From Maricaulis alexandrii (GTDB lineage Bacteria; Pseudomonadota; Alphaproteobacteria; Caulobacterales; Maricaulaceae), in the NCBI RefSeq assembly GCF_005871165.1, contig NZ_SWKP01000006.1, positions 1 through 64,000 on the forward strand: 64,000 nucleotides of DNA, given 5' to 3'. Shown in pieces: positions 59,697-64,000 of the stretch. The notes under the pieces are model-generated. The model searched no databases, was not told the DNA's origin, and was given only the letters and a program-made list of their open reading frames with translations. Numbering within the stretch: position 1 is the first letter of the stretch; each line of letters starts with the position of its first letter. The translations under genes were made by a program, and so were the position numbers.

Positions 59697-60959
59697 TTAT
59701 CCCGAGCGTGCGAGCGCCCGCGCTTCACGCGCATCGAACTCGCCCCGGGCAAATTTCATCAGCAGAATGGCCGACAGTTTGGCGCGCTCGGCAAAGCTGG
59801 ACAGCTTCACGATTTCACGGTCGGAGTGGATATCCGCCCCGCGCACGCCCAGCGTATCGACATTCGGACAGCCGGCGGCCCACAGATTATTGCCTTCGCA
59901 AACCCCGCCCGTGTCCTGCCAGCGAATATCGAGGCCAAGGGCCGTTCCGGCCGCGCGGGTCCATTCGAACATCTTGGCGTTGGCCGGGCTCATCGGCTTG
60001 GGCGGACGGGTGAAACCACCATGCAATTCCGCTTCGATCCCGTCGCGCACGCGGACTTCGTCCAGCAGTCGTTCCAGTTCCGCCTCGACCCAGATACGGT
60101 CATTCTCGGTCTGGACCCGGACATTGAAACGGGCCACGGCATTGTCGGGCACGACATTGGGCGGACCACCGCCATCAATGCGAGCCAGATTGAAGGTGAC
60201 GCCCTCACGGCGGCCATTGAGCTCATCCAGCCCCAGACCGAACTGGCAGGCGGCAGCCAAGGCATTGCGTCCAAGATGATGCTCCCGTCCGGCATGCGCC
60301 GCACGGCCGGAGAGTTTCAGCGACCAATTGCCCGACCCCTTGCGCGCACCGGCCAGGGACCCGTCTGCCAGGGCGGGTTCGTAGGTCATGCCCAGGTCGG
60401 CCCCGGCCCCGAGTTCAGCCAGGATCGGTCCTGAACCCAGCGAGCCGATTTCCTCGTCAGGCGAGATGAGTACATCCACACCGATTTCGTCTTTCCAGGG
60501 CGAGCGCTCCAGGCCGAGCAGGCTATGCAGCATGACGAGGATACCGCCCTTCATGTCCGCAACGCCGGGACCATTGAGCGTGTCATCATCCCACATTTCC
60601 GTGGACTGGAAATGACTGTCGGCCGGAAACACTGTGTCATGGTGCCCGGTCATGACGATACGGATCGGCGCCTGCGGACGCAGACGGCAATGGAAGGACG
60701 GTGTGAAGTCCTGCTGGCGAACCGTGCCATCGGGATCGACGATCGTGGTCGGCGGCAGGTCGACGGACGAAATTTCTCCGCCCAGCTCCTCGAACGCCTC
60801 GGCAACAACGCCGCGCATCTGTTCCAACCCATCCGGGTTCCGGCTGCCGGAATTGATCGCGGACCATGCCTTGACGGTTTCGATCATGTGGTCGGACCGG
60901 CTGTCGATCCAGTCGAGCACGGCCTGTTCTTCGGAATTGATATCCAGTCTGTCCTGCAT
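59697..60959 (-). CDS. M20 family hydrolase in the AST operon
   Basis: A 420-residue zinc peptidase-family hydrolase (CPG2/DapE type). Ligand motifs: MTGHHDTVFPAD, GPGVADMKGG, the catalytic base SPDEEIGS and GVRGADIHSDRE at the C-terminus. There is no signal peptide. It lies 31 bases before astA and is probably the first gene of the operon. The operon shows no AstE; this enzyme could remove succinate from N-succinylglutamate in its place. That is an inference from position and reaction type. Confidence 0.85.
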   Translation of the reverse strand: MQDRLDINSEEQAVLDWIDSRSDHMIETVKAWSAINSGSRNPDGLEQMRGVVAEAFEELGGEISSVDLPPTTIVDPDGTVRQQDFTPSFHCRLRPQAPIRIVMTGHHDTVFPADSHFQSTEMWDDDTLNGPGVADMKGGILVMLHSLLGLERSPWKDEIGVDVLISPDEEIGSLGSGPILAELGAGADLGMTYEPALADGSLAGARKGSGNWSLKLSGRAAHAGREHHLGRNALAAACQFGLGLDELNGRREGVTFNLARIDGGGPPNVVPDNAVARFNVRVQTENDRIWVEAELERLLDEVRVRDGIEAELHGGFTRPPKPMSPANAKMFEWTRAAGTALGLDIRWQDTGGVCEGNNLWAAGCPNVDTLGVRGADIHSDREIVKLSSFAERAKLSAILLMKFARGEFDAREARALARSG

Positions 60960-60985
60960 GGTTCAGTGATAGACCTTTAAAACAA

Positions 60986-61033
60986 CCGGTCCACCCCTGC
61001 CGGCACCCGGCCTGCAGGGGTGGGTCCGTTTTT
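60986..61033. terminator. Terminator between the cystathionine synthase-family and M20 genes
   Basis: CCACCCCTGC (60991-61000) pairs with GCAGGGGTGG (61014-61023). A T-run follows on the plus strand (TTTTT at 61029) and a T-rich stretch on the minus strand (from 60985 down). It separates the upstream gene from the ast operon. Confidence 0.65.
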
Positions 61034-61038
61034 CCGGA

Positions 61039-62325
61039 TCAGGCGTGTTCCAGCGCCTGTTTGAGATCAGCGATAAGGTCGTCAGGGTTTTCGATCCCGA
61101 CGGAAATCCGCACCAAACCGTCCGAGAAACCCTGGCGCTTGCGCAGTTCGGGATCGACACCCCGGTGGGTCGTGGAGCCCGGGTGGCAGATCAGGGTTTC
61201 CGTTCCACCCAGGCTGACGGCCAGCTTCATCACCTGCAAGGCATTGAGCATGCGGAACGCCGCGCCCTCATCGGCGAGGTCGAAGGCGAATGTCGAGCCA
61301 GCCGAACTGGATTGGGCATGGAAGATGTCGCCATCGCGCGTGCCCTTCTCCAGGAAGCCCAGATAGCGCACACGATTGACCTTGGGATGGTCGCGCAGGA
61401 ATTCGGCGACCTTGCGGGCGCCTAGCGCAGCCGCTTCCATGCGGATCTTCACCGTCTCCAGCGACCGCAGCAGCATCCAGCAGGTGTGCGGGTCGAGATT
61501 GGTCCCGAGATAGCCGCGCAGGCTACGCACTTGCGCCATGGCTTCCGCCGTGCCCGAGGCGGAACCGGCAATCAGGTCGGAATGACCGCCGATATACTTG
61601 GTCAGCGAATAGACGACGACATCGGCGCCCAATTCCATCGGCTTCTGGCCGACCGGTCCCAGGAAAGTGTTGTCGACAACGAGGAAGGGACGCTTGCCCT
61701 GCTTCTCGGCAATACGGTCGGCCAGGTCGCGACAGAATTTGAGGTCGACCAGGTCATTCGTCGGATTGGTCGGGGTCTCGGTATAAATGACCGACACCTC
61801 GCCCTTCGCCAGGGCCTCATCGGCGGCGCGTTCGATCTCGGCTTCACCGGCACCGGCAAAAAAGTCGACGGACTCGATTCCATAGTGCGGCAGGAATTTG
61901 CGGATCAGGCTCTCAGTACCGCCATAAAGCGGGGTCGACTGAAGGATGACGGAACCCGTATGGGCGAGCCCCATCAGCGTGGTCGAGATTGCGGCCATGC
62001 CGGACGAGAAGACACAACACTCATCGGCACCGTCATACAGGGCCAGGCGGTCTTCCAGCACTTCCATGTTGGGATTGTTGAAGCGCGAGTACATCAGTCC
62101 GGCGACTTCCGGGTCACCTTCTTCGGCTTGACCCAGCGTCACACGGAAAAAGGCCGCGCCGGCTTCGGCGCTCTCGAAGGCGAAGGTTGAGGTCAGGAAG
62201 ACCGGCGGCTTGATCGACATTTCAGAGAGCTTGGGGTCATAGCCATAGCTCATCATCTGGGTTTCGGGGCTCAGCGTGTGGCCCGCCACTTCACGCTTGC
62301 GATACGGCTTGTCCGGCTTGCTCAT
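61039..62325 (-). CDS. Cystathionine gamma-synthase/methionine gamma-lyase family PLP enzyme
   Basis: A 428-residue fold-type I PLP enzyme of the Cys/Met metabolism family. The PLP lysine is K243 in YSLTKYIGGHSD. Other family marks are YSRFNNPNMEVLE, CCVFSSGMAA, VDNTFLG and the C-terminal GGTETLICHPGSTTH. The extra N-terminal part (about 40 residues) is usual in the alphaproteobacterial subgroup. It could be a synthase or a lyase; sequence alone does not decide. It is preceded by its own promoter. Confidence 0.88.
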   Translation of the reverse strand: MSKPDKPYRKREVAGHTLSPETQMMSYGYDPKLSEMSIKPPVFLTSTFAFESAEAGAAFFRVTLGQAEEGDPEVAGLMYSRFNNPNMEVLEDRLALYDGADECCVFSSGMAAISTTLMGLAHTGSVILQSTPLYGGTESLIRKFLPHYGIESVDFFAGAGEAEIERAADEALAKGEVSVIYTETPTNPTNDLVDLKFCRDLADRIAEKQGKRPFLVVDNTFLGPVGQKPMELGADVVVYSLTKYIGGHSDLIAGSASGTAEAMAQVRSLRGYLGTNLDPHTCWMLLRSLETVKIRMEAAALGARKVAEFLRDHPKVNRVRYLGFLEKGTRDGDIFHAQSSSAGSTFAFDLADEGAAFRMLNALQVMKLAVSLGGTETLICHPGSTTHRGVDPELRKRQGFSDGLVRISVGIENPDDLIADLKQALEHA

Positions 62326-62382
62326 GCTTCTCTCCCGGCTGAAGGGCGCGCTCAGCGCCCGGTCTTGTTGCTCTCATGCCGG

Positions 62383-62409
62383 TGTGTACCCGCCATCCGC
62401 GCGGGTCAA
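62383..62409 (-). promoter_or_regulatory. Promoter of the cystathionine synthase-family gene
   Basis: On the minus strand TTGACC (complement of 62404-62409) and TACACA (complement of 62383-62388) are 15 bases apart. They are followed by a leader of about 50 bases with a GGGCGC-CTGA-GCGCCC hairpin and then GGGAGAGAAGC before the ATG. Confidence 0.4.
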
Positions 62410-62511
62410 GCTTGCCCTCAGCACCGGGGCAAATGCGACCATTTCGTCTGCCGGACACCGGAAAGCGCGCACGGATATTCCAAAACTGCGCTTCCACTTG
62501 TCTGAACACCG

Positions 62512-62549
62512 CGCAAAAGAAATGCGGCCCGGCAAAAGCCGGGCCGCAT
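62512..62549 (-). terminator. Rho-independent terminator after the ompA-like gene
   Basis: ATGCGGCCCGGC (62522-62533) pairs with GCCGGGCCGCAT (62538-62549) over a four-base loop; on the minus strand TTTCTTTT follows. Confidence 0.9.
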
Positions 62550-62575
62550 CTTTTGGGTTCGCAATCGTTTCGACC

Positions 62576-63655
62576 TTAGTCGAGAACGATGACCACTTCC
62601 GTACGACGGTTGAGCGGCTCGCGGACACCGTCAGCGGTCTGGACCGCGTTACGGGTCTCACCATACGCTTCCATCGAGATCGTGGAGGCCGGAACGCCGA
62701 GGCGGACCAGTTCGTCGCGGACGACGCGAGCACGACGCTCGGACAGGCCGACATTGTAGGACGCAGCGCCCGAACGGTCGGTGAAGCCGGCGACGGTGAC
62801 ACGGGTCACGCCACAGCTACCACGCTGGCTGGCAGCCTGGGAGATCACGGCACGAGCCTGATCCGTCAGATCCGCACGATCCCACTCGAAGTAGACCGGG
62901 AAGCTCACATCGTCGCAAGCCGGCGGAGGCGGCGGCGGCGGCGGAGGCGGAGGCGGCGGAGGCGGCGGCGGGGGCGGCGGCGGCGGGGGCGGCGGCGGGG
63001 GCGGCGGAGCCGCGAAGGAGTACCGCAGACCAACCCAGGCCTCGTGACCCGCCAGCGAATCAACGCTCACGTTCGACACGTAATCCTGAGAGGACGCCGA
63101 GAAATAACGATATTCCGTGTCCAGGGTCAGACGCTCGGTCAGTTCCCAGCCCACACCGGCCAGAAGCTGCCAGACAAACGGGTTGTCGCTGTCTTGGACC
63201 AGAACATAGTCAGCCGGAGTCGGGGACGGCGGCATCGTGCCAGCGGACCAACCCGCGAGGGTGCCCGACACTTCGCTCAGACCGATACCAGCACCGACAT
63301 ACGGGTGATACCAACCATCCGGATTGAAATCGAAGATAGCGTTCGCCATCACCGACCAGATCTGGAAGTCACTCAGGCTGTTCTCGAAAGAGCCGATCGC
63401 ACCGGTATCATTGTAGCGGTGGGCCAGTTCACCTTCGAGACGGAAACCGTCAGCCCACTCGTAACCGAGGGCCACGGCTTCACGCCAGTTGGAAGCACCA
63501 TTGATTTCGCCATTGAGCGAGCCAGAGACGTCGGTGTCGCCCGGGCCGCCGTAACCGACGGAACCACGCACATACCAGCCTTCGTCAGCGAACGCGGGAC
63601 CCGCTGCCAACAAGGCCCCGACGGCGGCCGCCGTAAAAAGCCGTTTTTTCATCAT
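62576..63655 (-). CDS. OmpA-family outer-membrane protein with polyproline linker
   Basis: A 359-residue protein with a signal peptide (cleavage near AFAD), an eight-stranded OmpA-type beta-barrel (about residues 22-220), a run of 29 prolines and a C-terminal OmpA peptidoglycan-binding domain. The latter has PVYFEWDRADLTDQAR, VAGFTDRSGAASYNVGLSERRARVVRDEL and NRRTEVVIVLD. GGAGGGGGA directly precedes the pair of start codons at 63655/63652. It links the outer membrane to the cell wall; the linker may space the two across the periplasm. A strong terminator ends it. Confidence 0.95.
   Translation of the reverse strand: MMKKRLFTAAAVGALLAAGPAFADEGWYVRGSVGYGGPGDTDVSGSLNGEINGASNWREAVALGYEWADGFRLEGELAHRYNDTGAIGSFENSLSDFQIWSVMANAIFDFNPDGWYHPYVGAGIGLSEVSGTLAGWSAGTMPPSPTPADYVLVQDSDNPFVWQLLAGVGWELTERLTLDTEYRYFSASSQDYVSNVSVDSLAGHEAWVGLRYSFAAPPPPPPPPPPPPPPPPPPPPPPPPPPPPPACDDVSFPVYFEWDRADLTDQARAVISQAASQRGSCGVTRVTVAGFTDRSGAASYNVGLSERRARVVRDELVRLGVPASTISMEAYGETRNAVQTADGVREPLNRRTEVVIVLD
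62921..63007 (-). repeat. Uninterrupted tract of 29 proline codons
   Basis: Codons read CCG, CCT and CCC without a break from 62921 to 63007 (plus strand CGG, AGG, GGG). The mix of synonymous codons shows it is not a single expanded triplet. It lies between the barrel and the OmpA domain. Confidence 0.9.
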
Positions 63656-64000
63656 TCCCCCTCCGGAGGCGGAGGCCTCCTTGGTGTGACTGATCGCAAT
63701 CGACCGAATGTCGACCACGAGGAATCACCCCTCGCGGGCGTTTCCTCCTCATTTCCCTACTACAATTACTCAGCGAGCGCTATAGCGATGACGGCGTTAC
63801 GCCCCCTCAGGTGCAAAAAAATCGCTGCGTTGCAACGAAGTGACAGGCGTATTCGCTTTTGATCAAAATTCGGCCCAATCCATGAACGAAATCAGCTCAC
63901 TATATAAGTGGCTCAATCCGGGGCTCTGACGGCACACCGCACAGGTGACCCCCTGGGTCGACCTCGCGGAAGGGTTGTGCGACCAAGCCGGAAGCGCTCA
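63656..64000. other. Upstream region of the ompA-like gene to the window end
   Basis: A 345-base stretch with no credible gene. It contains the ompA-like leader, a self-complementary GAGCGCTATAGCG motif near 63776 and an AT-rich block at 63820-63910. TATATAAG at 63901 is a -10-like sequence on the plus strand, possibly for a transcript that leaves the window. No known RNA is recognised in the final 90 bases. Confidence 0.5.

Noticed and set aside
62326-62575. A SAM riboswitch upstream of the cystathionine synthase-family gene
   Set aside because: Such switches are common before methionine genes in alphaproteobacteria, but the leader here is only about 50 bases and shows no SAM-II/SAM-V consensus pattern.
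62276-63862. A 528-residue plus-strand frame containing a long Arg run
   Set aside because: The arginine run is the complement of the proline codons of the OmpA gene, which is beyond doubt.
63893-63940. A short open frame (MNEISSLYKWLNPGL) near the window end
   Set aside because: Fifteen codons with no ribosome binding site; overlaps the -10-like TATATAAG.

Overview
The window looks like a chromosomal segment of a Maricaulis/Hyphomonadaceae-type alphaproteobacterium. Base composition is about 60-65% GC and coding density is high. Several gene families are typical of Caulobacterales and Maricaulales: two DUF2336 proteins, a receiver/Hpt pair and an OmpA with a very long proline linker. A tRNA-His with no encoded G-1 and with discriminator A73 is an alphaproteobacterial signature. 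The genus is an inference; no 16S rRNA lies in the window.

Layout. 1-8.4 kb: a truncated tuf (EF-Tu) on the minus strand; a tightly overlapping five-gene plus-strand operon (FabH/OleA-like ketosynthase, extended SDR, MBL hydrolase, PaaK/F390-like adenylating enzyme, GT1 glycosyltransferase); a DedA protein; tRNA-Gly, tRNA-Tyr and rlmB. The operon appears to sit inside the conserved tRNA-Tyr/tRNA-Gly/tuf locus. 8.4-24.5 kb: mostly single metabolic, surface and transport genes (GIN-domain adhesin-like protein, DUF819, alpha/beta hydrolase, M20 amidohydrolase, thioesterase), then a cyclophilin / small protein / DUF1704 operon, metG, TSUP permease, a Tat-exported HisC-like aminotransferase, tRNA-Thr, an APC permease and a flavodoxin-like protein. 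Three gaps here hold palindromic repeat elements.

24.6-30 kb: a LysR regulator divergent from a cyclase/EamA operon, with a clean ATTC-N11-GAAT box between them, then an SDR and an MFS permease. 30-40.5 kb is the most accessory-looking part. It has a lone contractile-tail sheath protein with a small unknown gene, a three-gene sulfotransferase / glycosyltransferase-sulfotransferase fusion / ABC exporter operon, a cytochrome c lipoprotein, and a GT2 + NDP-hexose 2,3-dehydratase pair. These suggest modified surface or secreted glycoconjugates.

40.5-49.5 kb: class II aldolase, DUF2336, NAD kinase (no ordinary start codon), receiver, Hpt, a second DUF2336, a lytic transglycosylase, tandem DUF6491 proteins, an alpha/beta hydrolase, a small K+ channel and tRNA-His. 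49.6-55.7 kb: M48 lipoprotein protease, AsmA, a secreted protein with about five beta-gamma-crystallin units, phenylalanine 4-hydroxylase behind a perfect palindromic operator, and a stand-alone receiver. 55.8-64 kb: an arginine succinyltransferase (AST) operon (M20 hydrolase-astA-astD-astB), a cystathionine gamma-synthase family enzyme and an OmpA-family porin.

The strongest candidates for an undescribed system are the five-gene OleA/OleD-like operon with its own glycosyltransferase, and the sheath / sulfotransferase / exporter / deoxysugar neighbourhood. All functional links are inferred from sequence motifs and gene order only.
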